Shown piece by piece: positions 1-9,348 of a stretch of DNA of 64,000 bases (its first letter is position 1; each line of letters starts with the position of its first letter). The DNA is from Myroides profundi (GTDB lineage Bacteria; Bacteroidota; Bacteroidia; Flavobacteriales; Flavobacteriaceae): NCBI RefSeq assembly GCF_000833025.1, contig NZ_CP010817.1, positions 3,968,001 to 4,032,000 of the forward strand, read 5' to 3'. A model generated the notes under the pieces. It saw only the letters and a program-made list of their open reading frames with translations, did no database searches and was not told the origin of the DNA. The position numbers and the translations under genes are program-made.

Positions 1-118
1 CCATATTCTCGATAGAGATCTTTTCATCAGAAGTTGGTTTACTACTCTCTTGCTTACAACTCGTAAACAAAACTGTAGTTAATAGTAAACTCATTAAAAT
101 CTTAGAGGTCTTTTTCAT
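1..118 (-). CDS. Lipoprotein N-terminus, truncated by window edge
   Basis: The frame starts at ATG (118) and runs off the left end, giving 39 residues. The N-terminus is a lipoprotein signal: two Lys, a hydrophobic stretch with LLLTTVLF, then the lipobox FTSC, followed by a Ser/Lys/Glu-rich linker. The mature protein should be lipid-anchored. A TATCTTTG -7 element lies 27 nt upstream. The function cannot be told from this fragment. Confidence 0.75.
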   Translation of the reverse strand, partial: MKKTSKILMSLLLTTVLFTSCKQESSKPTSDEKISIENM

Positions 119-145
119 TTCCTTTTTATTTAAAACAATTCCAAA

Positions 146-153
146 CAAAGATA
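146..153 (-). promoter_or_regulatory. -7 promoter element of the truncated lipoprotein gene
   Basis: TATCTTTG on the minus strand matches the Bacteroidota consensus TAnnTTTG, 27 nt upstream of the ATG at 118. No clear TTTG -33 element is seen at the expected distance. Confidence 0.5.
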
Positions 154-250
154 AAAACTCCTATTTAAACATCTGCGTATGAAGTATAAACAAATTGAAA
201 GAAAAACAACCTTTTAGGACAAAAGACCTTCTATTTTATTTAGTATTTAA

Positions 251-258
251 TAATTTTG
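251..258 (+). promoter_or_regulatory. -7 promoter element of the OYE-family gene
   Basis: TAATTTTG matches TAnnTTTG exactly, 23 nt before the ATG at 282. It lies inside the longer TTG-initiated frame, which argues that the ATG at 282 is the true start. Confidence 0.55.
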
Positions 259-281
259 CACAACCAAACAACACACAAATT

Positions 282-1352
282 ATGAAAACTCTATTTTCTC
301 CTTTAAAACTAAAGGACAATACTCTACACAATAAAATTATTGTTTCTCCAATGTGTCAGTATTCTGCACATAATGGTTTTGCGAGTGACTGGCACCTCGT
401 ACACTATGGCCAATTCGCTATAGGAAAAGTGGGAGCTATTATACAAGAAGCGACAGCCATAAGTCCGGAAGGAAGAATAACTTATGCTGATCTAGGAATA
501 TGGTCTGATAAACATATCAGTAAACTAAAGCAGATAACAGAGTTTATAAAAAGTCAAGGTTCTGTACCTTGTATACAACTAGCTCATGCAGGAAGAAAGG
601 CAAGCTGTGACAAGCCATGGATAAATAGAGCACAGATAGCTCCCAATAATGAGAACGGGTGGCAAACTATAGCTCCTTCTGCTATTTCCTTCAACGAAGG
701 AGAAAACCTTCCTATAGCAATGGATAGAGAAGAGATTAAGAGAATAGTAGAAGCTTTTAAACAAGGGGCTGAGCGTGCTGTAAAAGCAGGTTATGAAATC
801 ATAGAGCTACACGGTGCACATGGTTACTTACTACATCAGTTCTTATCTCCACTAACCAATCTACGTACAGATGAGTATGGAGGTACTTTTGAGAATAGGA
901 TTAGATTTGTGCTAGAAGTAATAGAAGCGGTTAAATCAGTCTTGTCTACTCAAAGCCTTTGGTTAAGAATATCAGCTACTGACTGGGCTGATGGAGGATG
1001 GACACTAGAAGATAGTATCGAACTCTCTAAAATAGTAAAAGAAAAAGGAGTAGAACTAATAGATGTAAGTACAGGAGGACTAGTAAGACATCAGCAAATA
1101 AAGGTTGAGGTTAATTATCAAGTTCCTTTTGCTGAAGCAATCAAACAACAGTCTAATATACTAGTAGGTACGGTAGGTCTAATCAAAACAGGACAACAAG
1201 CAGAAGATATACTAATGGCTAATCAAGCTGACTGTATCCTACTCGGTAGAGAATTTCTAAGAGATCCTCACTTCGTCATGAGAGCGGCTAATGAACTAGG
1301 TGTGAGTTTAGCATGGGCGAATCAATACGAAAGAGGAAAAGAAACACAATAA
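282..1352 (+). CDS. NADH:flavin oxidoreductase, Old Yellow Enzyme family (YqjM-like)
   Basis: A 356-residue TIM-barrel flavoprotein expected to bind FMN and reduce activated C=C bonds (enones, quinones, nitro compounds) with NAD(P)H. Family marks are the N-terminal LKLKDNTLHNKIIVSPMCQYS, the substrate-binding pair in ELHGAHGYLLHQFLSPLTNLRTDEYGG, and the C-terminal phosphate-binding region around VGLIKT and ADCILLGREFLRDP. Cys in SPMCQYS is typical of the YqjM subgroup. The frame is open back to a TTG at 195, but the ATG at 282 begins the conserved fold and has a -7 element upstream. The next gene is an exporter 32 nt downstream on the same strand, so the two may form a xenobiotic-response unit (inference). 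Confidence 0.88.
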   Translation: MKTLFSPLKLKDNTLHNKIIVSPMCQYSAHNGFASDWHLVHYGQFAIGKVGAIIQEATAISPEGRITYADLGIWSDKHISKLKQITEFIKSQGSVPCIQLAHAGRKASCDKPWINRAQIAPNNENGWQTIAPSAISFNEGENLPIAMDREEIKRIVEAFKQGAERAVKAGYEIIELHGAHGYLLHQFLSPLTNLRTDEYGGTFENRIRFVLEVIEAVKSVLSTQSLWLRISATDWADGGWTLEDSIELSKIVKEKGVELIDVSTGGLVRHQQIKVEVNYQVPFAEAIKQQSNILVGTVGLIKTGQQAEDILMANQADCILLGREFLRDPHFVMRAANELGVSLAWANQYERGKETQ

Positions 1353-1384
1353 TATTACATAAAATCAAACTCAGTAAAACAACA

Positions 1385-2539
1385 ATGAACAAAAGTTTAA
1401 TAGCATTAGCTGTAGGTGGATTAGCCATCGGAATGACAGAATTCTCAATGATGGGACTACTACCTGACATCGCTAAAGACTTACAAATAAGCATACCTAA
1501 AGCGGGTAACTTCATTTCTACTTATGCATTAGGAGTAGTAGTAGGAGCTCCATTACTAGTAATGTCTTCTAATAAATACGCTCCTCATAAAGTATTGATG
1601 GCGCTAATGGTGATGTTCTCATTCTTTCACTTACTATTCGTATTGTCTCCAAGTTATACAACGCTAATTATCTCGCGTTTTATGTCAGGACTTCCTCACG
1701 GAGCATTCTTTGGGGTAGGATCTGTGGTAGCAACACGATTAGCTCAAAAAGGAAAAGAGGCACAAGCAGTAGCCATTATGTTCGCAGGGCTTACTACGGC
1801 TAATCTAGTAGGAGTGCCGTTGAGTACATACATCGGACAAGAATATTCATGGAGAACAGCCTATATGTTAATCGCTTCTTTAGGAATCGTATCTGCTATC
1901 ACTATCGCATTTTGGATACCTAAACTAGAAGCAGACAAAGAAACAAATCTAAAGAAACAAACCGCTTTCTTTAAAACACCTATAGCCTGGGTATTGGTAG
2001 CGTTAATCTCTATTGGTACAGGAGGACTTTTTGCTTGGATCAGTTATATCGCACCGATGATGACTAATATCGCTCTAATATCAGAAGCAAAGATACCTTT
2101 AGTCATGACCTTAGTAGGGTTAGGTATGTTCTTAGGAAACTTCGTAGGAGGAAAATTAGCAGATACCTTTCCGCCTGCTAAAGCAGTTATTTTCTCTTTC
2201 TGTGCCATGGCAACTTGTTTAATTATCGTATATTACACTGTACATATTCAATGGATGGCTTATGCAATGTCACTTATCACAGGATTAGTAGCGTTCACGA
2301 TCGGTTCGCCTTTACAAATGTTGTTAATCAATAATGCGAAAGGTTCTGAAATGTTGGCCGCTTCTGCTGGACAAGCATCCTTCAATATCGGTAATGCATT
2401 AGGAGCTTCATTAGGAGGACTTCCTATCACCATGGGATTAGGTTATAATTCTCCTGAATGGGTAGGTGCAGGATTAGCACTATGTGGAGCGATATTGGCT
2501 TATGTATTTATCAAAATGAAAAAAAGGGAAACAGCTTAA
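1385..2539 (+). CDS. araJ: MFS transporter, AraJ-type drug:H+ antiporter
   Basis: A 384-residue inner-membrane protein with about 12 hydrophobic segments. It closely follows E. coli AraJ as I remember it: AVGGLAIGMTEFSMMGLLPDIA at the start, STYALGVVVGAP in TM2 and RFMSGLPHGAFFGVG in TM4. Members of this DHA1 group are efflux carriers with poorly defined substrates. The ATG at 1385 was chosen because the upstream extension to 1313 overlaps the previous gene and is charged. It probably shares a transcript with the upstream OYE-family gene. The symbol rests on remembered similarity and does not imply arabinose transport. Confidence 0.8.
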   Translation: MNKSLIALAVGGLAIGMTEFSMMGLLPDIAKDLQISIPKAGNFISTYALGVVVGAPLLVMSSNKYAPHKVLMALMVMFSFFHLLFVLSPSYTTLIISRFMSGLPHGAFFGVGSVVATRLAQKGKEAQAVAIMFAGLTTANLVGVPLSTYIGQEYSWRTAYMLIASLGIVSAITIAFWIPKLEADKETNLKKQTAFFKTPIAWVLVALISIGTGGLFAWISYIAPMMTNIALISEAKIPLVMTLVGLGMFLGNFVGGKLADTFPPAKAVIFSFCAMATCLIIVYYTVHIQWMAYAMSLITGLVAFTIGSPLQMLLINNAKGSEMLAASAGQASFNIGNALGASLGGLPITMGLGYNSPEWVGAGLALCGAILAYVFIKMKKRETA

Positions 2540-2606
2540 AAATAGATATTTATAAAATCTAAGGCATATTGTTTTGGCTTTTATTCTATCATTCATAATA
2601 AGTTTA

Positions 2607-2614
2607 TAAATTTG
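2607..2614 (+). promoter_or_regulatory. -7 promoter element of aspS
   Basis: TAAATTTG, an exact TAnnTTTG match, lies 19 nt before the aspS ATG. Confidence 0.55.
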
Positions 2615-2633
2615 TAGGAAATAATTTTTAGCA

Positions 2634-4391
2634 ATGTACAGAACGCATAATTGCGGAGCCTTAAGAGCTTCGGATATAAATACAGAAGTTACCCTATCAG
2701 GATGGGTAAGCAAGCATCGCGATAAAGGTTTTATGATTTGGGTTGATTTACGTGACCGTTACGGGATTACACAATTAATCTTTGATGCAGAGAGAACTGA
2801 TAAAGCAGTATTCGAAGCAGCTAAAAACCTAGGACGAGAGTTTGTAATTCAAGTAAAAGGACAAGTAATCGAACGCGCTTCTAAAAACCCAAATATCCCT
2901 ACTGGAGATATTGAGATTTTAGTAGACACGCTAACAGTATTAAACGAATCTGCTGTTCCTCCATTTACTATCGAAGATGATACTGATGGTGGAGAAGATA
3001 TCCGTATGAAATACCGTTACTTAGATATCCGTAGAAATCCAGTGAAGAACAATTTATTGTTTAGACACAAGGTAGCTCAAGAGGTAAGAAATTATCTTTC
3101 TGCTCAAGATTTCTGTGAGGTAGAAACTCCTTACTTAATTAGTTCTACTCCTGAAGGAGCTCGTGACTTCGTAGTGCCTTCTCGTATGAATGCTGGAGAA
3201 TTCTACGCTTTACCACAATCACCACAAACATTCAAACAGTTGTTAATGGTAGGTGGTATGGATAGATACTTCCAAATAGTAAAATGTTTCCGTGACGAGG
3301 ATTTACGTGCTGATAGACAGCCTGAGTTTACTCAGATAGACTGTGAGATGGCATTCGTAAACCAAGAAGATGTTATGGATACATTCGAAGGAATGACTAG
3401 GCATTTATTAAAATCAGTTCATGGAATTGAAGTTGATAAGTTCCCTCGTATGACTTTTGAAGAAGCAATGCGCAAATACGGTAATGACAAACCAGATATC
3501 CGTTTTGGGATGGAGTTCGGTGAGTTAAATGCTGTAGCTCAACATAAAGAATTCGGTGTATTTAATAGTGCGGAGTTAGTAGTAGGTATAGCTGTACCAG
3601 GTGCTGCTTCGTACACTCGTAAAGAGATAGATGCTCTTATTGACTGGGTAAAACGCCCACAAGTAGGTGCTTCTGGTATGGTGTACTGTAAATGTGAAGC
3701 AGATGGATCATTTAAGTCTTCTGTAGATAAATTCTATGATCAAGAAGATCTTAAGCAATGGGCTGAGGTGACTGGTGCTAAAGCTGGTGACTTAATCTTA
3801 GTGCTTTCTGGTCCTGCAAATAAAACAAGAGCTCAATTAAGTGCTCTACGTATGGAATTAGGTAATCGTATGGGATTAAGAAAGTCTGATGAGTTCGCAC
3901 CATTGTGGGTTATCGACTTCCCTCTATTCGAGTATGACGAAGAAGCTGGGCGTTACTTCGCTATGCACCATCCATTTACTTCACCTAAAGTAGAAGATAT
4001 TCCATTATTAGATACAGACCCAGGTAAGGTACGTGCTAATGCTTATGATATGGTATTAAACGGTAACGAAATCGGAGGAGGTTCTATTCGTATTCACGAT
4101 AAAGCTACTCAAGAGTTAATGTTTAAACACCTTGGATTTAGCAAAGAAGAAGCTGAAAAACAATTTGGTTTCTTAATGAATGCGTTCCAATATGGAGCAC
4201 CACCTCATGGAGGTCTAGCTTTTGGTTTAGATAGATTAGTAGCTATCTTAGGAGGGCAAGAGACGATTAGAGATTTCATCGCATTCCCTAAAAACAACTC
4301 TGGTAGAGATGTAATGATTGACGCTCCGTCAACTATCACTCCAGAACAATTAGAAGAATTACATATCAATGTGGTAAAACCACAGGTTTAA
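2634..4391 (+). CDS. aspS: Aspartate--tRNA ligase
   Basis: A 585-residue class II aminoacyl-tRNA synthetase that charges tRNA-Asp with aspartate in the cytoplasm. The N-terminal OB-fold anticodon-binding domain ([24 protein letters not shown]) is followed by the catalytic core, with [13 protein letters not shown], the motif 2 region [19 protein letters not shown], a bacterial GAD insertion near residues 300-420, and motif 3 [13 protein letters not shown]. The length is normal for bacterial AspRS. It is monocistronic: own -7 element and a strong hairpin terminator after the stop codon. Confidence 0.97.
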   Translation: MYRTHNCGALRASDINTEVTLSGWVSKHRDKGFMIWVDLRDRYGITQLIFDAERTDKAVFEAAKNLGREFVIQVKGQVIERASKNPNIPTGDIEILVDTLTVLNESAVPPFTIEDDTDGGEDIRMKYRYLDIRRNPVKNNLLFRHKVAQEVRNYLSAQDFCEVETPYLISSTPEGARDFVVPSRMNAGEFYALPQSPQTFKQLLMVGGMDRYFQIVKCFRDEDLRADRQPEFTQIDCEMAFVNQEDVMDTFEGMTRHLLKSVHGIEVDKFPRMTFEEAMRKYGNDKPDIRFGMEFGELNAVAQHKEFGVFNSAELVVGIAVPGAASYTRKEIDALIDWVKRPQVGASGMVYCKCEADGSFKSSVDKFYDQEDLKQWAEVTGAKAGDLILVLSGPANKTRAQLSALRMELGNRMGLRKSDEFAPLWVIDFPLFEYDEEAGRYFAMHHPFTSPKVEDIPLLDTDPGKVRANAYDMVLNGNEIGGGSIRIHDKATQELMFKHLGFSKEEAEKQFGFLMNAFQYGAPPHGGLAFGLDRLVAILGGQETIRDFIAFPKNNSGRDVMIDAPSTITPEQLEELHINVVKPQV

Positions 4392-4395
4392 TGAT

Positions 4396-4431
4396 AAAAA
4401 AAGGAGTTACTCAATGAGTAACTCCTTTTTT
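4396..4431. terminator. Bidirectional intrinsic terminator between aspS and pth
   Basis: Perfect stem AAGGAGTTACTC/GAGTAACTCCTT with a 3-nt loop. It is flanked by an A-run on one side and a T-run on the other, so it can end both convergent genes. Confidence 0.9.
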
Positions 4432-4452
4432 ACTTTATAAGTTTTACTTAAT

Positions 4453-5019
4453 CTACTTTCCGTTATAAGTATTCATAGCATTATTTAACCCTCCTAGAGC
4501 AAACTCTTGTACTGCTTTGGAAGCCATTTTAAGACGTTCTGGCAACTGTTCTTTCTCTTTCTCATCCCATACCCCTAAAACATAGTCAACTTGCTGTCCT
4601 TTCTTAAATTCATCGCTGATACCAAATCTAAAACGAGGATATGCAGCAGAGTTTAAAGTACCTTGAATACTTTTTAATCCATTGTGTCCGCCATCAGATC
4701 CTTTTGGTTTTATTCTAATGGTTCCGAAAGCTAGATTTAAATCATCTGTAATCACTAAAATATTCTCTACTGGTATCTTTTCTTTCTCCATCCAATACTG
4801 AACCGCTTTACCACTTAGATTCATATATGTATTAGGTTTTAATAATAAAAGTGTTCTACCTTTTATCTTTACTTCTGCTAAGCTTCCTAGTTTTACAGTT
4901 TGCCAATCCCCTCCAAGCTCATTAGCTATTTCGTCTACTACTTTAAAACCGATATTATGACGAGTGTTGATATACTCAGCACCGATATTTCCTAATCCTA
5001 TAATTAAAAACTTCTTCAT
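4453..5019 (-). CDS. pth: Peptidyl-tRNA hydrolase
   Basis: A 188-residue enzyme that releases peptides from prematurely dropped peptidyl-tRNA. MKKFLIIGLGNIG opens the fold; N-x-x-H in NTRHNIGF places catalytic His at residue 21. KPNTYMNLSG (61-70), TDDLNLAFG (91-99) and GSDGGHNGLKSI are family signatures. The frame is open to 5061, but the ATG at 5019 begins the conserved sequence and has a TACTTTTG -7 element 32 nt upstream, so the short start is preferred. It follows rplY and prs on the same strand but has its own promoter and is separated from rplY by a terminator. Confidence 0.95.
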   Translation of the reverse strand: MKKFLIIGLGNIGAEYINTRHNIGFKVVDEIANELGGDWQTVKLGSLAEVKIKGRTLLLLKPNTYMNLSGKAVQYWMEKEKIPVENILVITDDLNLAFGTIRIKPKGSDGGHNGLKSIQGTLNSAAYPRFRFGISDEFKKGQQVDYVLGVWDEKEKEQLPERLKMASKAVQEFALGGLNNAMNTYNGK

Positions 5020-5050
5020 CCTTCTATTAATGACATAATTAATTGTGTTA

Positions 5051-5058
5051 CAAAAGTA
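5051..5058 (-). promoter_or_regulatory. -7 promoter element of pth
   Basis: TACTTTTG on the minus strand, an exact consensus match, 32 nt upstream of the chosen pth ATG. Confidence 0.5.
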
Positions 5059-5093
5059 CATTAAAGGAAAGAAGTAACCTTATTTTAAGACAT

Positions 5094-5122
5094 AAAAAAA
5101 GCACCTGTGTAAACACAGATGC
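5094..5122 (-). terminator. Intrinsic terminator of prs-rplY
   Basis: On the minus strand, GCATCTGTGT pairs with ACACAGGTGC (one wobble) and is followed by seven T. It lies 26 nt after the rplY stop. Confidence 0.85.
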
Positions 5123-5148
5123 TCTTAATAAATATCTTCTCAAAAGAA

Positions 5149-5757
5149 TTATTTTTTCTTTGGAGTAGCTTTTGCTGCTTTTGCTGCTTCTTGAGCTGCT
5201 TTCATAGCTGCACGAGAAATTCTTACTTGACAGATTACAGTGTTATCAGTGTGTAACAATTTGTAATTGTTAACAGGTACATCAGTAACATATAATTTGT
5301 TCCCCATTTCTAAGTTAGAAATGTTTACTTCTACGAAGTCAGGTAAGTTAGCTGGTAAAGCCTTAACTTTCAATTTACGTAAGTTTAGGTTTAATACCCC
5401 TCCAGCCATTACTCCTTTAGAGTTTCCAACGATTTTCACTGGAACATCTAATGTAATTTCTTTATCGTCATGTAATTGATAGAAATCGATGTGTAAGATT
5501 TTATCGCTTACTGGGTGGAATTGGATATCTTGTAAGATAGCGTTGAATTTTTTTCCACCTTCCAACTCAATTACCACTGTGTGTACGTTTGGAGTGTAAA
5601 CTAAATTTTTGAATGCTTTTTCTTCAGCAGAAAAATGCACAGCTGCTTCAGTTCCTCCGTATAACACGCAAGGTACCATTCCAGCATTACGTAAGGCTTT
5701 AGTTGATACTTTACCTACGCTTTCTCTTTCAGATCCTTTAATCGTAATTGATTTCAT
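5149..5757 (-). CDS. rplY: 50S ribosomal protein L25/general stress protein Ctc
   Basis: A 202-residue long-form L25 (TL5/CTC type) that binds 5S rRNA in the large subunit. The N-terminal L25 domain (about 1-90) begins [35 protein letters not shown]. The C-terminal CTC domain (about 95-185) contains [28 protein letters not shown] lysine/alanine-rich tail ([15 protein letters not shown]) closes it. It lies 28 nt after prs without an intervening terminator, the usual prs-rplY-pth arrangement, and ends in its own terminator. Confidence 0.95.
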   Translation of the reverse strand: MKSITIKGSERESVGKVSTKALRNAGMVPCVLYGGTEAAVHFSAEEKAFKNLVYTPNVHTVVIELEGGKKFNAILQDIQFHPVSDKILHIDFYQLHDDKEITLDVPVKIVGNSKGVMAGGVLNLNLRKLKVKALPANLPDFVEVNISNLEMGNKLYVTDVPVNNYKLLHTDNTVICQVRISRAAMKAAQEAAKAAKATPKKK

Positions 5758-5785
5758 TTAAATATATTTAAAAAATTAATAAATT

Positions 5786-6727
5786 CTAAACTACAAAAGT
5801 CTTACTAATAGACTCATTAGCATGTACATTGTGCATTACTTCTGCAAATAATGGAGCACAACTTAATACTCTTATTTTATCACAAGGCTTCTTCAAAGGA
5901 ATTGAATCTGTAACGATTAATTCTTGAATAGCTGATTGTTCTATTTTCTCATAAGCACTACCTGATAAAATAGCATGTGTACATATAGCTCTAACGCTTA
6001 ATGCTCCACGCTCCATCATCATATCAGCTGCTTTAGCTAAAGTACCTCCTGTATCAATCATATCGTCAACTAAGATTACGTTACGTCCTGTAACATCTCC
6101 TATTAACTCCATTTTATCAATAACATTAGCTTGCTTACGTTGTTTATAACAAATTACAACATCTGACTCTAAAAACTTAGAGTAAGCATAAGCTCTCTTA
6201 GATCCTCCCATATCAGGAGATGCAATTGTTAAATTATCAAGTTTTAAGCTTTTTACATAAGGTAAAAAGATTGTAGATGCATATAAATGATCTACTGGTT
6301 TTTCAAAGAATCCTTGGATTTGATCTGCATGTAAATCCATAGTCATGATACGAGTTGCCCCTGCTGATTCAAGCAATTTAGCAACTAATTTCGCTCCAAT
6401 TGGAACCCTTGGTTTGTCCTTTCTATCCTGTCTAGCCCATCCAAAATAAGGAATTACAGCCGTAATATGTCTTGCTGATGCACGTTTAGCAGCATCACAC
6501 ATTAGTAACAATTCCATCAGGTTATCTGATGACGGAAATGTAGAACATACTAAGAAAACTCTTCGTCCTCTAATTGATTCTTCAAAAGAAGGTTGAAACT
6601 CTCCATCACTGTAATGTGATAGAGTTACTTTTCCTAATTCTACTCCGTATGCTTTTGCAATTTTCTCAGCAAGCTCAACGCTCTGAGCACATGCAAAAAT
6701 CTTAGCGTCTGGTTCGAAATATGACAT
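5786..6727 (-). CDS. prs: Ribose-phosphate pyrophosphokinase
   Basis: A 313-residue PRPP synthetase: ribose 5-phosphate plus ATP gives PRPP plus AMP, feeding nucleotide, His and Trp synthesis. Visible signatures are the ATP-binding flexible loop YFGWARQDRKDKPRVPIGAKL, MDLHADQIQGFF, and the PRPP-binding loop ILVDDMIDTGGTLAKAA. The length is typical of class I enzymes. A TAAATTTG -7 element lies 56 nt upstream, divergent from the tRNA-Leu promoter. It heads a two-gene unit with rplY. Confidence 0.96.
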   Translation of the reverse strand: MSYFEPDAKIFACAQSVELAEKIAKAYGVELGKVTLSHYSDGEFQPSFEESIRGRRVFLVCSTFPSSDNLMELLLMCDAAKRASARHITAVIPYFGWARQDRKDKPRVPIGAKLVAKLLESAGATRIMTMDLHADQIQGFFEKPVDHLYASTIFLPYVKSLKLDNLTIASPDMGGSKRAYAYSKFLESDVVICYKQRKQANVIDKMELIGDVTGRNVILVDDMIDTGGTLAKAADMMMERGALSVRAICTHAILSGSAYEKIEQSAIQELIVTDSIPLKKPCDKIRVLSCAPLFAEVMHNVHANESISKTFVV

Positions 6728-6783
6728 TATATAATTAGTTGTTATGTTGCGAGTTAGAGCTTAACTATATTTATTAAGCGGTG

Positions 6784-6791
6784 CAAATTTA
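6784..6791 (-). promoter_or_regulatory. -7 promoter element of prs
   Basis: TAAATTTG on the minus strand, an exact TAnnTTTG match, giving a leader of about 50 nt to the prs start. Confidence 0.5.
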
Positions 6792-6832
6792 TAAAATATA
6801 AATTGAGAAAACGATTTTTTTTATATTTTTTC

Positions 6833-6862
6833 TTTGTACCTAATTTTTTTTATCTACATTTG
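6833..6862 (+). promoter_or_regulatory. Full promoter of tRNA-Leu (TTTG-N18-TACATTTG)
   Basis: The -33 element TTTG (6833-6836) is separated by 18 nt from the -7 element TACATTTG (6855-6862). The tRNA starts 24 nt downstream. Both halves of the Bacteroidota consensus are present. Confidence 0.7.
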
Positions 6863-6885
6863 CACTCACAAACAATAAGTCATCA

Positions 6886-6965
6886 GCCCGGATGGCGGAA
6901 TTGGTAGACGCGCACGACTCAAACTCGTGTTCTTCGGAGTGTGGGTTCGATTCCCACTCCGGGCA
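6886..6965 (+). tRNA. tRNA-Leu(CAA)
   Basis: Acceptor GCCCGGA pairs with TCCGGGC. The anticodon stem CACGA/TCGTG encloses loop CTCAAAC, giving anticodon CAA (6920-6922), which reads UUG. It has a long class II variable arm and T-loop GGTTCGATTCC. Discriminator is A; the 3' CCA is not encoded. A full promoter precedes it and a terminator follows directly. Confidence 0.95.
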
Positions 6966-6967
6966 CA

Positions 6968-7000
6968 AAAAAAGCCTAACTCATAGAGTTAGGCTTTTTT
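6968..7000. terminator. Terminator after tRNA-Leu, also placed to end the DinB-like gene
   Basis: Stem GCCTAACTC/GAGTTAGGC, flanked by an A-run on the left and six T on the right. It works in both directions and lies 13 nt from the stop of the convergent gene. Confidence 0.88.
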
Positions 7001-7013
7001 AATTTATATATTT

Positions 7014-7508
7014 TTATTTAACATCATCGGCTGAAGGCCCATACATACCAGGGATAGGTATATCTAACAAACGTAAATAAACTGATAATTGTCCTCTATG
7101 GTGATAAATATGGTTATTTACAATAAATCGATTAGCTCCAACCTTTGGCATAGCAACGATTATATGATCTCCTGATTTTAACTTCCACTCAGACATCCAT
7201 TTTTCTTCATCAAACATATTTAAAGCTGATATAACAGCCTTTTCATACTTGTCTAGAAGAACCAATAGCTCTTCAGTAGTTTTGGCTTCTAAAGGCTTGT
7301 AATCTACTTGAAAATCCAAACCATCCTTTGTTAAGATATTCTCAGTCCAAATTATTAATTCTACAATATGCTTTGCTAAATCGCCTAAGCTCATAGATTT
7401 TTCATGAGGCTTCCAGCCCCATTTATCAGTAGGTACGCAAGCTACTATCTTTTTTGTACTATTTACCTCATGTCCTAACTCTAATAAATAACTCTTAGTT
7501 ATACTCAT
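7014..7508 (-). CDS. DinB family protein
   Basis: A 164-residue four-helix-bundle protein of the DinB/YfiT superfamily. The three candidate metal-binding His are visible: His47 in LAKHIVEL, and His133 and His137 in NNHIYHHRGQLSVYLR. Members include thiol transferases and many proteins of unknown role; this sequence does not let me choose. The frame is open to 7613, but the ATG at 7508 begins the recognisable helix and the upstream extension has no family features. It lies alone between tRNA-Leu and a divergent gene. Confidence 0.82.
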   Translation of the reverse strand: MSITKSYLLELGHEVNSTKKIVACVPTDKWGWKPHEKSMSLGDLAKHIVELIIWTENILTKDGLDFQVDYKPLEAKTTEELLVLLDKYEKAVISALNMFDEEKWMSEWKLKSGDHIIVAMPKVGANRFIVNNHIYHHRGQLSVYLRLLDIPIPGMYGPSADDVK

Positions 7509-7661
7509 AATTTTTATTTTAAATATACAACTATTACAAATAAATCTAACATATTCTACTTTAAATAACCTAGAACTTATTCTTACAGAAGAACTAATAA
7601 CTTCTATAGCCATTAAACTTAATAAACGAATAACTTATATTAAAAACTAGTAATGATTTAT

Positions 7662-7669
7662 TAAATTTG
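7662..7669 (+). promoter_or_regulatory. -7 promoter element of the cupin-like gene
   Basis: TAAATTTG, an exact match, 55 nt before the ATG at 7725. Confidence 0.45.
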
Positions 7670-7724
7670 AAGTTACATATATTTAATGTAAAAGCACTTA
7701 AAAGAAGTATTAATGTAAAATAGT

Positions 7725-8597
7725 ATGAAAGAATTACAACTTCAAGAAATAGAAAGAGTAAAATCTATCTCTGAAAAAGACTTTATTGAAAAATATTTTA
7801 AAAAACAGATTCCTGTTGTAATAGAAAACTTAACTGAAGATTGGCCTGCTTACGAAAAATGGCGCTTAAATTATATAAAGGAAATAGCAGGTGAGAAAAT
7901 AGTACCCCTATATGATGATAGACCTGTTTCACATAAAGATGGGTTTAATGAAGCACATGCAACAATGAAGATGGCTGATTACATAGATCTACTTGAAAAA
8001 GGCCCAACAAATTATAGAATCTTTCTTTATAATATAATGAAAGAAGTTCCAAGTCTTAAGAGTGATTTTAAATGGCCAAAATTAGGACTTCGGCTAGTAA
8101 AACAACTTCCAATGTTATTCTTTGGAGGAACAAACTCAAAAGTATTCATGCACTTTGATATTGATTATTCTAATATACTACATTTTAATTTCAATGGAGA
8201 AAAGCAATGTATGCTATTTTCACCAGACCAAACAAAATACATGTATAAAATACCTCATTCATTAATATCCAGAGAAGACATTGATTTTAACAATCCTGAT
8301 TTTAATAAATGGCCTGCTTTAAAATATGTAAAAGGATATATCTGTAATCTAAAACATGGAGAAATGCTTTATATGCCTGAAGGTTATTGGCACTATATGA
8401 AATACCTTACGCCAAGTATATCTATGAGCTTAAGAGCATTCCCTTCTAAATATAGTAACCTTGGAAAAGCAATCTATAATATTACTGTAATGAGATATTT
8501 TGATAATTTCATGAGAAGATTAAAAGGACAAGATTGGATTGATTACAAAAACAAAAAAGCTATAATCAATACTCATAAAAGACTAGGAATAAAATAA
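7725..8597 (+). CDS. Cupin-like (JmjC/FIH-type) Fe(II)/2-oxoglutarate oxygenase
   Basis: A 290-residue protein of the cupin_8/JmjC group. The N-terminal FFKKQIPVVIENLTEDWPAYEKW is the usual entry motif of FIH-like hydroxylases. The metal triad can be placed at His143 and Asp145 (HFD in FMHFDIDYS) and His223 (MPEGYWHYM). These proteins hydroxylate protein side chains or small molecules; the substrate here is unknown. recX follows within 20 nt on the same strand, so the two genes are probably co-transcribed. Confidence 0.8.
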   Translation: MKELQLQEIERVKSISEKDFIEKYFKKQIPVVIENLTEDWPAYEKWRLNYIKEIAGEKIVPLYDDRPVSHKDGFNEAHATMKMADYIDLLEKGPTNYRIFLYNIMKEVPSLKSDFKWPKLGLRLVKQLPMLFFGGTNSKVFMHFDIDYSNILHFNFNGEKQCMLFSPDQTKYMYKIPHSLISREDIDFNNPDFNKWPALKYVKGYICNLKHGEMLYMPEGYWHYMKYLTPSISMSLRAFPSKYSNLGKAIYNITVMRYFDNFMRRLKGQDWIDYKNKKAIINTHKRLGIK

Positions 8598-8616
8598 ATT
8601 GATAAAGAATAAGAAC

Positions 8617-9081
8617 ATGTCCTTAACACTAGAACAAGCAAAAAATAAATTAGAACATTTTTGTGCTTATCAAGACAGATGTCATACTGAAGTTATATCT
8701 AAATTATTTAATTTAAAAGTTTCCTCTGATCTACACGATGAAATACTAGTTTATTTAATTAATAATAAATTTCTAAACGAAGAACGCTTTGCTCGTAGTT
8801 TTGCAAGAGGCAAACATAGAATTAGTGGATGGGGAAAAAATAGAATACTTGGAGAACTTAAAATCAGAAAAATATCAGCTAACCTAATAAAAATAGCGAT
8901 GACTGAAATAGACGATACTATGTACTTCGAAACGCTAAATAAACTAGCAGAACAACGTTGGCAATCTTTAACAGATAAAGACATAAATAAAAAAAAACAA
9001 AAACTAATTGGGTTCCTACACAGAAAAGGATATGAAATGGAATATATACTCGATAAAGTAAATGATCTTCAAAAAGAATAA
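8617..9081 (+). CDS. recX: Regulatory protein RecX
   Basis: A 154-residue helical protein modulating RecA filaments. Three RecX three-helix repeats can be followed: CAYQDRCHTEVISKL (about 18-32), LINNKFLNEERFARSFARGKHRISGWGKNRI (about 47-78, the most diagnostic segment), and KKKQKLIGFLHRKGYEMEYI near the end. The start chosen is the ATG at 8617; a TTG at 8599 would add six residues just after the previous stop. The stop codon is part of the terminator stem. Confidence 0.88.
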   Translation: MSLTLEQAKNKLEHFCAYQDRCHTEVISKLFNLKVSSDLHDEILVYLINNKFLNEERFARSFARGKHRISGWGKNRILGELKIRKISANLIKIAMTEIDDTMYFETLNKLAEQRWQSLTDKDINKKKQKLIGFLHRKGYEMEYILDKVNDLQKE

Positions 9082-9103
9082 GAGCCTATAGGGCTCTTTT
9101 TTA
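9081..9103 (+). terminator. Terminator of the cupin-like/recX unit
   Basis: AGAGCC/GGCTCT stem with a TATAG loop, then six T. The stem begins at the last base of the recX stop codon. Confidence 0.75.
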
Positions 9104-9196
9104 TAGCATTAGAACATATTTCAAAAGTTATTATAAACAACGATACTTCTTCCTGTAAAACGTTTATAAGTACAAAATACACCTACCCTATATAAA

Positions 9197-9232
9197 CAAA
9201 AAAATCCCCAACCTCACACGAGATTGGGGATT
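9197..9232 (-). terminator. Terminator of the rRNA operon
   Basis: On the minus strand, ATCCCCAATCTC pairs with GAGGTTGGGGAT (one wobble), followed by seven T. It lies directly downstream of the 5S 3' end. Confidence 0.88.
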
Positions 9233-9239
9233 TCTAAAG

Positions 9240-9348
9240 AAAGGCGGCGACATACTCTCCCACTGGTTAGCAGTACCATCTGCGCTAGCGGGCTTAACTT
9301 CTCTGTTCGAAATGGGAAGAGGTGAGCCCCGCTGCAATAACCACCTTA
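9240..9348 (-). rRNA. rrf: 5S ribosomal RNA
   Basis: On the minus strand the RNA begins near AAGGTGGTTATTGC and ends GTCGCCGCCTTTC. The conserved loops CCCATTTCGAACAGAGAAGTTAAGC and GATGGTACTGC are visible. About 109 nt; ends are estimated to within a few bases by pairing of the terminal helix AAGGTGG. Confidence 0.93.
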